Positions 1-10,477 are shown, numbered from the stretch's first letter. The stretch is 64,000 bases of DNA from Lepidostoma basale (GCA_022606425.2 JAHDVF020001467.1:620001-684000), one strand, 5' to 3'. A program made the numbers and translations. The notes: generated from the letters alone by a model not told the origin.

Positions 1-677
1 ATGACAAAATATCTAGAATTAGACGAATTAACTTCAAAACACAGTTATCACACGCGCCTTCGCTGGTACAAAACATTGATGTACGAGTCATGTTAAAACA
101 TATACTGCCAAATTACCTTATCTTACCCTACGTTAAATTATCTCGATTCCTCTACTGCAGTGATTTTCAATTAGTTTTTCCAGCGTACCGTACGAATGAT
201 AATTTTTTTTTTTTTTTTTAGCATTTATTACCATCTAAACACAGTTGCAATGACGGTTAAAATCAGTTTAATATGACAAATATGCAAGTTTTTTATTGCA
301 CAACTCTGAACAATATGGTTGTTTTTTGGTCAGCTTCAGTCTCGAGTCGTCAAGAGATTGCCGCGCGTACCCCTTGATGCAACTTCGCGTACCCCTGGGG
401 GCACGCGTACCACTAATTGGAAAACACTGCTCTTCTGTCATAAATAATGAAATTTTATCACGTCATACGTGGTCGCTGATTGCCCTGTCACTTAAAATAA
501 CCAGTCATCAATAGAAATACATTTGCGGACACATAATTATTCCAGACATCGTTCAGAAACAATTATAAATCTACTCGCCATGTCTTCTTAGTTTTAGTAA
601 ATAACTTCGAATAAAATAATAACCACTCATTTGAATCAAGTATAAATATTTGAGGTGACCTATATTTTTAGTTAAAA
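1..677. other. AT-rich stretch, no gene recognised
   Basis: No credible coding region. A poly-T run lies near 208-221. Around 365-415 the motif CGCGTACCCC occurs twice and GCGTACCCCTGGGGGCACGC forms a near-palindrome, which may be an old repeat. The 72-codon open frame at 296-514 has no recognisable domain and is probably chance. Confidence 0.5.
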
Positions 678-872
678 CTAACTAACCAACCATCACGCCG
701 TCTCTCCGAAGGGGTAGGCAGAAATAATGGATTACCACACTTATTTTTCTTGACATACTTTTTCGTTCGCACGTCGATTTCTCTGACTCCTCACGTTGCC
801 GACATTCTATTATATATTTGATTTTTTTTACCGTGATTCGTTTTCCTCTGTCTTCCTCTATTTGTATTTTGT
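678..872 (-). mobile_element. LINE-T 3' end fragment
   Basis: On the minus strand this is the last ~190 bp of the TTAG-tailed LINE found throughout the window. It ends in the C-terminal codons for Y-P-F-G followed by TGA and TGG(TTAG)n. Relative to fuller copies (e.g. 30074-30475), ~30 bp around the conserved ATTCATACATCG block are missing. It is a 5'-truncated dead copy. Confidence 0.8.
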
Positions 873-952
873 TCAAAGTAATTTGGAATATAATTTAATA
901 CTCTTTTTATTGTGCATTTATTTTCTAAATATTATAAATGAATAAAATTATT

Positions 953-997
953 AATCACAATATGTTTCGGAAGTGACCCCCATCCTCAGATATAAAT
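953..997 (-). ncRNA. Hammerhead-like core, family FB-I (degenerate)
   Basis: Reading the minus strand: CTGAGGA (989-983), an extra T, a G-rich stem II closing with TTCC through two GC and two GU pairs, then GAAA (968-965) and ACATATT. The order matches the hammerhead core, but stem III has lost its C-G pair and stem I is weak. A loose mate at about 1030-1075 (CTGAGGAAGGAGG) lacks GAAA. Relic status is likely. Confidence 0.4.
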
Positions 998-1124
998 ATA
1001 TAACTAGATAATTAGTTATATGTTTACACCTGAGGAAGGAGGAGGTCATCAGTGAATATTTAACAAAATATTTAAAAAATAAATATATCTTTGACAAAAG
1101 TGCAAAACGCCAAATTAAATATTT

Positions 1125-1318
1125 AATTCAATTAAAACCATATGTTTTCCAGAAGATTTCTTTATATTTTTGGAAATGACATGTTTCACTTTGCTAATAC
1201 ATATATTATCAAATGTATTGGCATTATTAAACATTTGATAATGCCTTAGCATGGCGAAATAAAATAAAGTAAATTTCTAGAAAAAAGATGTGAAAACAGA
1301 ATCGTATTAATCATAAAA
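1125..1318. repeat. Foldback element FB-A
   Basis: Two inverted arms (about 1125-1216 and 1230-1318). Each holds the family's landmarks: a TTTTCTAGAA block, a TATAAAAT-like block, GACATGTTTC and TTATCAAATG. The right arm gives TTGATAA, T, GCCTTAGCATGGC, GAAA in the order of a hammerhead core, but with U and A at the positions usually C3 and G8. The termini with TTGTTTCTTGAACAA are not preserved here. Confidence 0.75.
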
Positions 1319-2387
1319 ATGGAAATATTATAACATATTCAAACTGTTTATCAAAGGTTGTAATCGTCCACGTCGGAAGAACTTGACACTTGATAGAAAG
1401 TATTCGAATTGTGGGTATTTTTCACTATAGCCAACTTGTCACAGATGACTTGTCACGCCTACTCGCACCTACAGTATTTTTCATTGTACCATATGTAACC
1501 CGTGTAGCCGTAGGTGTATGGGAGAGAGCAGTATAGTTATCCTCCCACGCAGCGCAGACGACTCAATCCCTATCTCGAATCCCGACGTATATTTTGTTTA
1601 GTCTTTCACATTACGGCATTTATATTTATAAAGCAGGAAAGGTGTGTCTCAGTAAACGATTCGTGAAATTTAGTGCCCGTTCGCCCAGAAAACTCTTTCT
1701 ACAGGGGGTTCATTTTATTTATTTACCAATATATCTGTTTATTATTTTCATGATTCAAATTTAATTGCATATTGTATGTACCAAATTTATTTCTCCAATA
1801 ATTTTATTTAAATTATTTTGTTAATTTTTAATGTATCCATAATAGTGTGACTAAGATCTGTTTTTATAAGTAATAAAAACTATGACGTTTACATAGATTC
1901 GAGACGGTTTGACAGGTCGTAGATCACCAGACGGCAAGAAATTGTTAAAAATATATTGTATATTTTTCCGTTCCCAATAAAAACTTGTAATTTCCCAATT
2001 AGAAAAATATTACGCCTGAAGATATAGATTATGAATAAGAAAAATGAATACTTACAAACAATTTGAATAGCAAACAATTTGAACGATGGCGTCTTAAAGT
2101 ATTTCCATAGATTCGAGACGGTTTGACAGATCGGCTAAAATATTACGTGCGTATATTTTTCCGTTACGAATAAAAGCAAACGAAGCGGCTAAATCGCTAC
2201 CTGGCTATGCCAAGCGAATTGAACTCTAAAAATTGGACTCAGAGATCGATTTTTAAGGTCTATATTCGCCTATACTACGAACATTATCAATTAATTTATA
2301 AAGTTAATGAGAGTTCGATTCGTAACAAAAGTATGCTTATAACTACCGCCGGATTTCATTTAATCAATCCTGAAAGAATCAGCTTGA
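1319..2387. other. Non-coding; contains a diverged direct repeat
   Basis: No gene is visible. A diverged direct duplication has CATAGATTCGAGACGGTTTG at 1892 and again at 2106, each followed by a TATATTTTTCCGTT block (about 1961 and 2152). The stretch 1430-1690 is more complex and could be unique regulatory DNA; nothing identifies it. Confidence 0.5.
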
Positions 2388-2887
2388 TCTTCTTTTTTTA
2401 TGTATACAACAGGTTGTTCGAACCCAATTACTGTTTACGATTTATTTTTTAGCTAATATATTGATTCTCGTGACATGTGATAGGTAGCCAATAGTACATA
2501 GATGGCTGACTGAAACTGACACGTGAAGATAAATATGGATTTTGAAGTATATATACATTTTCCAAAAATTTGTCATGCATGATCACAATAACAAAGGTGG
2601 AATGGGGAATGTTGTAATTACATAAAACGTGCGCTTAACCCAACCAATGACAGGTCATAAGTCCTGTAAACACCTTGATCATCCATGTTCAGTTTCCAGT
2701 TTACGTCTTCGTCTCTATTGAGATACAATTAAAAAAAGGTAGCCAATCTATTGCCATTTTACTGTCACGTGAATTCTACACCAGACCAAAGACAGCGTGA
2801 CAATCACACTGCCATCGCCGGGAATCGAACCCGGAACCTTCGGTATGGAAGTCAGAGCTGTTTGTTACCACTCTGCCACGAAGGTCG
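2388..2887 (-). mobile_element. SINE-1, tail type II, split by SINE-2
   Basis: tRNA-derived SINE read on the minus strand. The tRNA-like head ends near 2887 and has an A box (TGGCAGAGTGG) and a B box (GGTTCGATTCC). The body contains the conserved block with CACGTGAATTCTAC, and the distal part is the type II tail, ending near GTATACA and A-rich sequence at about 2388. The body is interrupted at 2493-2736 by SINE-2, with the 11-bp target sequence duplicated. Confidence 0.85.
2493..2736 (+). mobile_element. SINE-2 insertion inside SINE-1
   Basis: A 244-bp insert beginning TACATAGATGGCTGAC (after AG) and ending GAGATACAATT plus an A-run. It is flanked by the 11-bp direct repeat AGGTAGCCAAT (2482-2492 and 2737-2747). 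The A-tail and duplication point to LINE-mediated retroposition. I see only a weak A-box-like sequence and no B box, so the origin of the head is unknown. Other copies lie at about 12072-12320 and in the inverted pair at 7774-8242. Confidence 0.8.
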
Positions 2888-3440
2888 CCTATTTGCCGAG
2901 TAAATGGTCTTCACAATAACACACTTTGGCTTTTATTTATATAGATAGCTGACCTACTTATCGTATTTTATTTTTATTGTTGCTCAGATTATTTAATAGA
3001 ATCAACCTGTATATGTCGTATCTACTCCGAGTCAAAGTGGAGCATTTTCGTTTTCAGAGACAAAAATATGATAATATCTATTGTTTATGATTTATTAGGT
3101 GTAGCGCGAGCGATAGCATCGGATGAAGGGGAACGGCGCGTCTTGAGGCCGTGCCAAGAGACTATCCCCAAGGTGTTCATTTATTTGTAGAACAAAGATG
3201 TCGTTTACTTTCTTAATTAAAATACTTTTAACTGCATTTCACGTTTGTTTGCAGCCTCACTACTAAATCATGCGACTATTTCCGTCATTACGCGCATAGG
3301 TGTGCTCGCGTCACCGCCGGGATGCGGCCGGACCCGGACGTCGGTTTCCCCGACGCTAAAAAACACATAAGTTATTTTCATATATATTTTTAATAATTCA
3401 TTTGTGATACATTTAAAGACAAGAAATCCTGCGCATGAAC
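2888..3440. other. No gene; GC-rich patch at 3100-3360
   Basis: The patch at about 3100-3360 is GC-richer than its surroundings (GCCGGGATGCGGCCGG near 3320) and has no open frame of note. It may be an old repeat or unique DNA; I cannot tell which. Confidence 0.4.
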
Positions 3441-3931
3441 TATCTATATGTTCAGCTATCTTTATATTAATTCTTCTATACGGGCGTATGTAGTTGAACT
3501 CCTCCTAAACGGCTAAACCGATTTTGATAAAATCTATTGTGTGTATTTGAATGAATATCTGGATGGTTTAGATTCACAGTTGGACCCGGTATAGGTATGT
3601 CTGTTAAAACCTTCTGGGAAGTTGATGAATTATTGACCACCTGAAAATAATTCATAATTATGTTTATTTACCATCGATGGCGCTGATGTTGTGCTATGTT
3701 TAAGCACGCGCAAATCACTTGATTTGTAGCGTGACGTAGATTTAAAATTCTCTTCGCTTTGTTTCAATATTCTATGTATGACGTGTATCTCAATTGCGCG
3801 CGTATTGAGTATAAAGTTTAGCATTTGGTATATATTTGATCGAAAATACGAATATCGAAAACTTTTGCTGAACCAGCTAACAGCAGGCAAGCCTACGTTT
3901 AAGCAGGACAACGTCTGTCGAGTCCGCTAGT
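3440..3931 (+). mobile_element. Non-autonomous Helitron-like element, 3' end
   Basis: The segment contains AACTCCTCCTAAACGGCTAA and ends with a short stem-loop (GGAC at 3906-3909 pairing GTCC at 3922-3925) followed by CTAG (3927-3930) and a T. A small hairpin just upstream of a CTAG terminus is the signature of a Helitron 3' end, and similar sequence is familiar from Lepidoptera. The 5' boundary is a guess and no Rep/helicase is encoded. The 93-codon minus frame inside it is not a recognisable protein. Confidence 0.5.
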
Positions 3932-4004
3932 TAATTATATATTTAAATAATCGATAAGACCTGTTTTGAGTGACATTGTATATCGAAAATATTATTTATG
4001 AATT

Positions 4005-4140
4005 ACAACACTGTTATTCCACTTAATTTATTTTTCTCGACACGTTTCGAAGGCTTTACACCTTCATCATCGGGAGAACCTGATGATGATGGAGAACGCG
4101 CCAAAAATATATAAACTCAAAAGTGGATAACAGTGCTTTA
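4005..4140. repeat. Foldback element FB-G
   Basis: Short palindromic element. The terminal arms ACACTGTTATTCCACTT (about 4008-4025) and AAGTGGATAACAGTG (about 4121-4136) are inverted copies. It encloses the hammerhead-like core at 4034-4078 on the minus strand and, on the plus strand, a CTGATGATGATGG run without a matching GAAA. Confidence 0.65.
4034..4078 (-). ncRNA. Hammerhead-like ribozyme motif, family FB-G
   Basis: Minus-strand order: stem I strand TTCTC (4078-4074); CCGATGA (4073-4067, one change, U4 to C, from CUGAUGA); an extra T; stem II GAAGG/CCTTC (4065-4061 with 4053-4049); GAAA (4048-4045); CGT; GTC site (4041-4039); and stem I partner GAGAA (4038-4034). Stem I pairs perfectly over 5 bp and stem II over 5 bp. 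The core substitution would probably reduce or abolish cleavage. The architecture is seen directly; activity is not claimed. Confidence 0.65.
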
Positions 4141-4261
4141 ATGAATAAAAAATTCGTCATTATGGAATTCCACAGTATTACCTATGTGTATATACATACA
4201 ACTTTTCACGACACCGTGTCTGTTGAGAAGTAAGATATCTAGTTGATTTGTTTCTTGACAC

Positions 4262-4372
4262 AATGATGTATAACTCGAAAAAATAAAACGGCTGTTTTCT
4301 AAAAAAAAAAAATTCAATTTTATGGGAATGACACGTTTCGCCTTACTAATACATTTTCAAATGTTTTAAATG
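4262..4372. repeat. Foldback element FB-A, one arm
   Basis: Only the left arm is recognisable: AATGATGTATAACTC, the GGCTGTTTTCTA block, TATGGGAATGACACGTTTCG and a degraded ATTTTCAAATG. The mate is lost. Confidence 0.6.
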
Positions 4373-5555
4373 TTATACTGCCATTAATATACATTAAAAA
4401 TTAAAAATGTGTTTATTCGTGTGGTTGAAAAAGAGCACTTGACCTCATACAAATAATAGTTTTGATATATTTTACGATGAATATTCAAGAAGTATACGAA
4501 ATTTAATGTTCTTTTCTTCCATTAGAAACAATTTTTATTGGATCAAAAGCAGTAATTCTAAATAAATGTTGATGCAGACATACAATACAAAAAAATACAA
4601 TTTTCATTTGTCACGTTCAGCTATTTTTTTCTGACGTATACATACACAAGAGATGGGAGAACATTATATTTAATTAATGGACGGGATTCACGTGAGATGG
4701 CGCAGAATATATATGAACCTGTGCTGATTAATAGTAGGTAAATTGAAAACAACATCCCACCTACGAATTGTTCTGTAAGCCCCAAATATATTTTGTTCCC
4801 GAGAATTCACATTAAAAATTTAACGACATCCGTATATCTGAATGAGAATTATTCTCACAAAACCATTATTATTTCTAGACCAGCATTTCAGAAATCCGGT
4901 CATTAAGACAAGACCTAGACTTGCCTACTTAAATCTCTATATAATTATACTTGTAAAATCTGGAATCCGTAACGCCATTTAAAAGCTTTCATGGGCTGAT
5001 GATGATGTTTTGATATGATGTCACGACTTGTCAGCCGGTCACGTGGTCAAGAGAAAAATGGCGACAGGTGTGGGAGATGGCATACTAATGCCATCTGCTG
5101 GGTCTCTACCGAAACATCTCTCTTTTGTTGAAGACGCGCCTTGCTTGTTAGGGTCGCGGGCGAATGGGCAAGTTTTATTTATTAAAGTTAAATTCGTTTC
5201 AAGGACCGCTAGCACTTAATAACCGGGTTCAAAGTAAATCAACAGTTAAAGCTATTTTCAAAAATGGTTTATTGAATCATAATTTAGTGAAATTAGTAGT
5301 TAAAAACCTAGTTAACCTTGATATCATTTTATACAGCATCACCACCGGCATAAAATAAGTTATTTCAATTTTTGAAAGTTTGTTTAACCGTGAAGATTTA
5401 CTGGGTTATCAAAAAAAAACATGCCCACAATAAAAATGATATTATGACAGTCGGTTCTTTCTCCTATTAACCACATGGTCAATATTTATTAGATTAGATT
5501 AGATATTCTTGAATATTTCAATTGACTAGCACTTTATTATTATCACAAATAAATT
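4373..5555. other. No gene recognised; unique-looking patch at 5020-5170
   Basis: Mostly AT-rich. The patch at about 5020-5170 is more complex and contains GGCATACTAATGCC, a perfect short palindrome. Open frames of 63-64 codons here overlap each other in different frames and match nothing I know. An ATT microsatellite begins near 5555. Confidence 0.45.
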
Positions 5556-5848
5556 AAATATTATTATTGCTATTATTAATATTATTATTATTATTATTAC
5601 TATTATTATGATGAATCGCTCTTTACGTCATGACAGCATGAACCAAATCGATGTAAAGGGTATTTATAGCTATCATAGTAATTCTCGTGACATGTGATAG
5701 GTAGCTAATCTATCGCCATTTTATTGTCATGTATTCTACACCAGACCAAAGACAGTGCGACAATCACATTGCCCTCGCTGGATAACGAACCTGGAACCTT
5801 CGAGGTGGCAGTCAATGTACTTACCACTCGGTCACGAAGGTCGTCGCT
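5556..5848 (-). mobile_element. SINE-1, tail type I
   Basis: Minus-strand tRNA-derived SINE. The head near 5848 has diverged boxes. The body is followed by the type I tail (CGATTTGGTTCATGCTG, then AAAGAGCGATTCAT) and an AAT/ATT microsatellite at 5556-5620. A second SINE-1 with the other tail type follows almost at once, in the same orientation. Confidence 0.8.
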
Positions 5849-5875
5849 TATAATATGTTTATACGTTCAAACCAT

Positions 5876-6108
5876 ATTTTTTTCTATGTACACAACAGGT
5901 CGTTTGGACCTAATTACTGTATACAATTTTCATTATATTGATTCTCGTGACTTGTGATAGGTAGCCAATCTATCGCCATTTTACTGTCACGTGAATTCTA
6001 TACCAGACCAAAGACAGTGTGACAATCACACTGCCATCGCCGGGAATCGTACCCAAGACCTTAAGCATGGAAGTCAGAGCTCGTAACCACTCTGCCACGA
6101 AGGTCGTC
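5876..6108 (-). mobile_element. SINE-1, tail type II
   Basis: Minus-strand copy with a recognisable tRNA-like head (A box sequence slightly altered, B box changed to GGTACGATTCC), conserved body, and the type II tail with GTCCAAACGACCTGTTGTG before an A-rich end. It is tandem with the type I copy upstream. Confidence 0.8.
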
Positions 6109-6110
6109 AT

Positions 6111-6192
6111 AAATCTCTTAATGACCCTTACATTATTTTGTTTATAACACTTATATTCGCACTTTATTCACGTCATTTTACACTCTGTCAAA
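6111..6192 (-). mobile_element. LINE-T internal fragment
   Basis: About 80 bp matching the LINE-T coding block around ATTATTTTGTTTATAAC and TTCGCAC on the minus strand. It starts immediately after SINE-1 and is too short to translate usefully. Confidence 0.5.
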
Positions 6193-6602
6193 TACAGCCA
6201 GAGAGTCATTACAAAATAATCGTTAAATTATTATATTATTTTTCATTTTTCATACAGAAATAATCTATGCATCTTTTCATATTCAAATCGATTTATTATA
6301 TAATTATCTTCAATAACCACTTACTACAGATATGTATTACAAGAAGCAAGTTGACCGAGACGTTAATAAAATGGAGTGTCACTCGTCTATTCTGTGGGCA
6401 CAGCTTCTGTCTCGTAGTGTGATTTATGTAGGAAAAAAAAATCCCTGACAAGAGTATCACTGGCCCCGGCCACTCCAAGCTGCAGTTGGGCATGCATTCC
6501 AACTTTCGCCATAAATTATCACAGTTTTTGAATAGGAATGGGATTCATAATAATTTATTTAAAAATATTTGATCTCGGGTATTCCAAATAAACAATAAAA
6601 AA
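6193..6602. other. No gene; moderately complex unique patch
   Basis: The part at 6330-6530 is less AT-rich. The 68-codon minus frame at 6296-6502 has no recognisable domain. It is possibly unique regulatory DNA. Confidence 0.4.
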
Positions 6603-6845
6603 TATTTATTGTTTCCTGAACAATGATGTAAAACTCCATATTGAATAATTTATACAAATGAAAACGTCAGTTTTCTCGAAGTTTTATTATATTTTTTGGG
6701 AATAACATATTTCGCCCTTCTAATGCATTATCAAATGTTGATACGATGATATTGCCTTAGAAAGGCAAAACATGTAATCCCCATAAAATACTTGTATAAT
6801 AAAACTTCTAAGAAAACAGACGTTACCATTCGTATTAATAAAAAC
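6603..6845. repeat. Foldback element FB-A, nearly complete
   Basis: Left arm from TTATTGTTTCCTGAACAATG through the TTTTCTCGAAGTTTTATTAT and AACATATTTCGCC blocks; the right arm mirrors it to AACAGACGTTACCATTCG near 6835. The hammerhead-like core in the right arm is degraded (GATGATATTGCCTTAG, then AAAGGCAAAAC). Confidence 0.75.
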
Positions 6846-6873
6846 GGTATTTTTTTTCATCTTCTCTTGTTTA

Positions 6874-7290
6874 CTAACTAACTAACTAGCTAACCATCAC
6901 GCCGTCTCCCCGATGGGGTAGGCAGAAAGAATGGACTCCCACACTTCTTCATTCTTTCCTGACAGAATTCTCTCGCTTCCTCAACATGCATACATCGTAT
7001 CATGCACGCACCTCGTTTCTCCTCACGTGGCCGACATTATTTGATTTATTTTATCGTCCCATGTTTTTCTCGGTCTTCCTCTATTTCTAGTTTCATTTAC
7101 ATCGTTAACATATACTTTTTACCATTATTTTTTCATTCACTCTTTCCATGTGTCCAAACCATCTTAATGTTTCTTTCATTATTTTGTTTATAGCACTTTC
7201 ATTCGCACTGCATTCACTTCTTATATTTTCATTCGACACTCTATCATACAAAGATTTTTCATACATTCGTCTAAGAGATCTATCAGAGAT
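6874..7290 (-). mobile_element. LINE-T 3' end
   Basis: A 5'-truncated LINE-T of about 415 bp. On the minus strand it runs from the region coding the R-S-L-R-R-M block to the terminal CTACCCC-ATC-GGGG hairpin and TGG(TTAG)n tail at 6874-6895. The frame is broken, so it is non-functional. The hairpin loop differs from the common TTC while both stem arms are intact. Confidence 0.85.
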
Positions 7291-7329
7291 TATATTAATT
7301 ATAAAAAAAGTATAGAAGTAACATACTAA

Positions 7330-7530
7330 TTAACTCCATTTTTCTGGATGCGCAGGCATGGAGGATGGACTACCATGCTCTTTTATGCTGATATACCTCT
7401 CTATCTTCTTCTATTTGCATACAACGTAACTCGCTCACTGGTAGATTTTTCCGACTTTTAACATTAGACATTGAATAATTCGATTTATTTTGTCATGATT
7501 TCTCTCAGCCTTTTTTTTCATTCTTCCTTC
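7330..7530 (-). mobile_element. Diverged LINE-T-like fragment
   Basis: The minus strand shows blocks resembling LINE-T (GGTAGTCCATCC, TATTCAATG, AAAATAAATCGAATTATTC) but with many differences. It could be an older subfamily. Boundaries are uncertain. Confidence 0.35.
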
Positions 7531-7773
7531 ATTAATATGGTTATTACAAGGGGTAAACAAATTAGTTATCTTTGTGATGCTAATATGTAAAAATAAGGGA
7601 TATTTTATTTTAAAGTGGAAATTATAAAGTATTTATTTTTTCATAAATATGTTCGGTGCCATCTATAATTTTATTATCACACTAAACGACGTCTGTAAAG
7701 TGACATTTGGCTCTTGAAATATAATATGATTTGATGTTATTGAAAAACAAGATCTCTTACAATGTTTTGCGTT

Positions 7774-8242
7774 TCAAGAATTAATTGTATCTTAATAGAG
7801 ACGAAGATGCAAATAGAAAAAGAATATGGTTGATCAAGATGTTTACAGGACTTATAAAACATTCCCCAGTCCATCTTCCATCTTATGATCACCATGTCTG
7901 ACAAACTTTTTGGAAGTTGTATATACGAGTATGTTAAACTCTAAGACTACTCTTTACGTGGAAGTTTATACAATCTACATACTAACGCCATCTATGAATC
8001 TATGTAGATTGTATAAACTTTCACATAACGAGTAGTCTTAGAGTTTAACATATATACAACTTCCAAAAAGTTTGTCAGACATGGTGATCATAAGAAGGAA
8101 GGTGGAATGGGGAATGTTGTATTACATAAAGCGTGCGCTTAACCCAACCAATGACAGGTCATAAGTCCTGTAAACACCTTGATCAACCATTTTCTGTTTC
8201 CAATTTGCATCTTCGTTTCTATTGAGATACAATTAATTCTTG
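7774..8242. repeat. Inverted pair of SINE-2-related units
   Basis: A ~470-bp palindrome whose ends are TCAAGAATTAATTGTATC (7774) and its reverse complement (8242). Both arms contain the SINE-2 blocks (TTACAGGACTTATAA / TTATAAGTCCTGTAA types, ATGATCACCATGTCTGAC). The left arm has lost roughly 40-60 bp present in the right arm. A second inner palindrome at about 7935-8050 surrounds CGCCATCTATGAATC. Confidence 0.8.
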
Positions 8243-9050
8243 AATTGATAACCCGCAGTGGGTGAAATCCAGTATTCGTGTACAAGTATTTGTATACATT
8301 CAAAAAATGTTGTTTTGCGTTTCGATGAAAAAACGCAATTCTGGAATTAATCGATTTAAATGTCTAGAATATTCCCACCCCTAGCGAAGAGTGAGACTCG
8401 TGCACCATGGTGAAGGAATTGGCAAATGGCGCACACCTGAAAAATTACATTTTTAAAACTTATTTCACATTGGAAAATGTATTCTCTGTCGACAACTGTT
8501 GGGACTATAGATTTATTAAGGTTAACATAGCTTTTCCGCACAATTCTCTCGGTATTTACTCATTTTTCAGCGCTCGCTGCGATGATCAAAAGTTTTTCCC
8601 GCTGGTCCAGATAACTTAACATTTTAATTGACGATACAAAATTACTTAGCGGATTTCAAATAAATTATAAACCCCACAATACTTGACGTTATATGAAAAG
8701 TGTATTTAAAAGATGAAAGTTTTCTTAAATATGTGATTAGGTACTCTAACAACCTACTTAATTGATTTATGACTAAATATATTGAAACATAGTTTATTTA
8801 ATATTACTTTGAATTGATAGCTTTTTTACGATTATATTAAATATTACTATATGCGGCGTGATGGTTAGCTCGAGAGGTGTGTTTTGATTGAGCAGTATTA
8901 TTATTTGCTATATAACATATTATATAAAAGTGCAAATTTTTTAAATTAGCTTTAATTAAAATATTTAATTCACGGTAGTTTTGAAAATTTTATTGTTAAA
9001 ATAGTTAAAAACTGAAATTATTTTTCAAATGAAAAATATTAAAACTTTCT
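8243..9050. other. No gene recognised
   Basis: Region 8340-8620 is less AT-rich, and open frames run on both strands (70 and 61 codons). They overlap as mirror frames and show no domain. A 20-bp match to the LINE-T tail (GGCGTGATGGTTAGC) lies at 8852. Confidence 0.4.
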
Positions 9051-9059
9051 ACTTTATTC

Positions 9060-9260
9060 GCCATAATTTTGTGTTGTAGATGTTTAATGTTTCTTTTTTT
9101 ATAAACACAGTATACTACACACACTTTATTAAAAAAATTAAATTGAATGCTAAACATGTTTCAGACTAACAATCCCTTCATCAGTGATATTATATAAATA
9201 TAAATATTTACAATACTATAAAAAAATTACAAATGTATTTAAAATTATTATTTTGTTGTA
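9060..9260. repeat. Foldback-type repeat FB-H
   Basis: It begins with the CGCCATAATTTTGTGTTGTAG terminus also seen in FB-C and FB-J and carries one hammerhead-like core. The second arm is not recognisable. Confidence 0.5.
9143..9192 (-). ncRNA. Hammerhead-like motif, family FB-H
   Basis: The minus strand reads CTGATGA (9184-9178, intact), an extra A, a hairpin that has lost some pairing (GGGATTGTTAGTCT), GAAA (9162-9159), then ACATGTT with GTT as a permitted NUH site. Stem I no longer pairs beyond the first base pair. This is a decayed copy of the FB-C type. Confidence 0.5.
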
Positions 9261-9546
9261 ACAAATATTATAAATAAATTTAAAATTTAAAATAATGTTT
9301 TAAAGTACTTTTTGGGGTTCAGGTACTAACTTACAACAATGGAAATAAATTGAAGAACGGACAATTAAATTTATTTGATTATTTAAAATTATTTATTTAT
9401 TTTTAATTTCTAAAAGATGAATTTATTTTAAATTTCTAGATTGTTCAAAGATTATAATTTTTCGTATTTTACAATATACATATAAATTAAAAGACTAGAA
9501 GTACTTTCATAATTTACAGCAAATAAAATAATGAAATATATACTAA

Positions 9547-9738
9547 AGAGCTAATCATCAAGCCGTTTCCTCGGAGAGGTAGGTACACTGTTTTTCCTGA
9601 CATACCATTACATCTTTCATACATCGTGTCATGCACGCACGTCGATTCTCCGACTCCTCGCGTGGCAGACAATCAATATTTGATTTATTTGATCACGTTT
9701 TCGGTTTTCCTCTATTTCTAGCACAAACCATCTTAATT
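9547..9738 (-). mobile_element. LINE-T 3' end fragment
   Basis: Minus strand, about 190 bp. The terminal hairpin reads CCTC-TCC-GAGG: the middle C-G pair of the usual CCCC/GGGG stem is replaced by T-A on both sides, so pairing is kept. The TTAG tail has decayed. Confidence 0.75.
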
Positions 9739-9741
9739 ATC

Positions 9742-10002
9742 ATGATTATTATTGTTATTATTATTTTATTTAATAGCTCTTAACATCGTAACAGCGGGAG
9801 CCAAATCCATGTAATTGGTAAAGCTATCAAATTGTTTCTCATGACATTTTATAGGTAGCTAATCTATCGCCACTTTATTGTTACGTGAATTCCACACCAG
9901 ACCAAAGACAGTATGACAATCACCCTGCCATCGCCGGGAATCGAACCCGAGACCTTTGGTGTGGCAGTCGAAGCCCTTGCCACTCTCCCGCGACGGTCGG
10001 CC
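9742..10002 (-). mobile_element. SINE-1, tail type I
   Basis: Minus strand. The B box (GGTTCGATTCC) is intact, the A box is changed at several positions, and the body, type I tail and ATT microsatellite (9745-9772) are present. The 70-codon frame across it is an artefact of the SINE sequence. Confidence 0.85.
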
Positions 10003-10477
10003 AATTTGTGTTTTATTATAATATTTTAGATAATAAGTTATGATTAATTTATCCACTATTTGATTTTGCAAAATGAGTTACCTAATCATTTCTAACGTAC
10101 AAACATATCGCCGCGTGTGACGCCATATATCAAAATGGCACTGCACATTCTTGTAGTGAAGACAATTAGCATTTTGTTGCAGGCAGTCAGGTGCGATTAA
10201 TCCAAGTCAGATAAGCCGTCCACTTACAAACGCTATTAACTCCACAGATGCTCGTCTCCTGGTATTCGTTTTGTCCATCCAGGAATAATGTGTTGCTCGG
10301 GAATCTCTCGTTGATTGCTGGGACCCACCTTGAGATAACTTAGCGGTTATTATGACTAGTCTCCTGGGATGAGCCTAAATTAGATGCCTATATATAAAAA
10401 CAATTAATTCACCCCACTAACTTGCTCTGCATATTTTAAATCAGCTTTAATCGACCGGGGTTTTAAAAATATATACT
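10003..10477. other. Unique-looking island, no gene
   Basis: From about 10090 to 10420 the composition is balanced, there is no match to any repeat in the window, and there is no long open frame. It is a candidate conserved non-coding element, not testable from one sequence. Confidence 0.4.

Noticed and set aside
5580..5620. CRISPR-like regular repeats
   Set aside because: Simple ATT/AAT microsatellites that are SINE tails; no spacer structure, and the DNA is eukaryotic.
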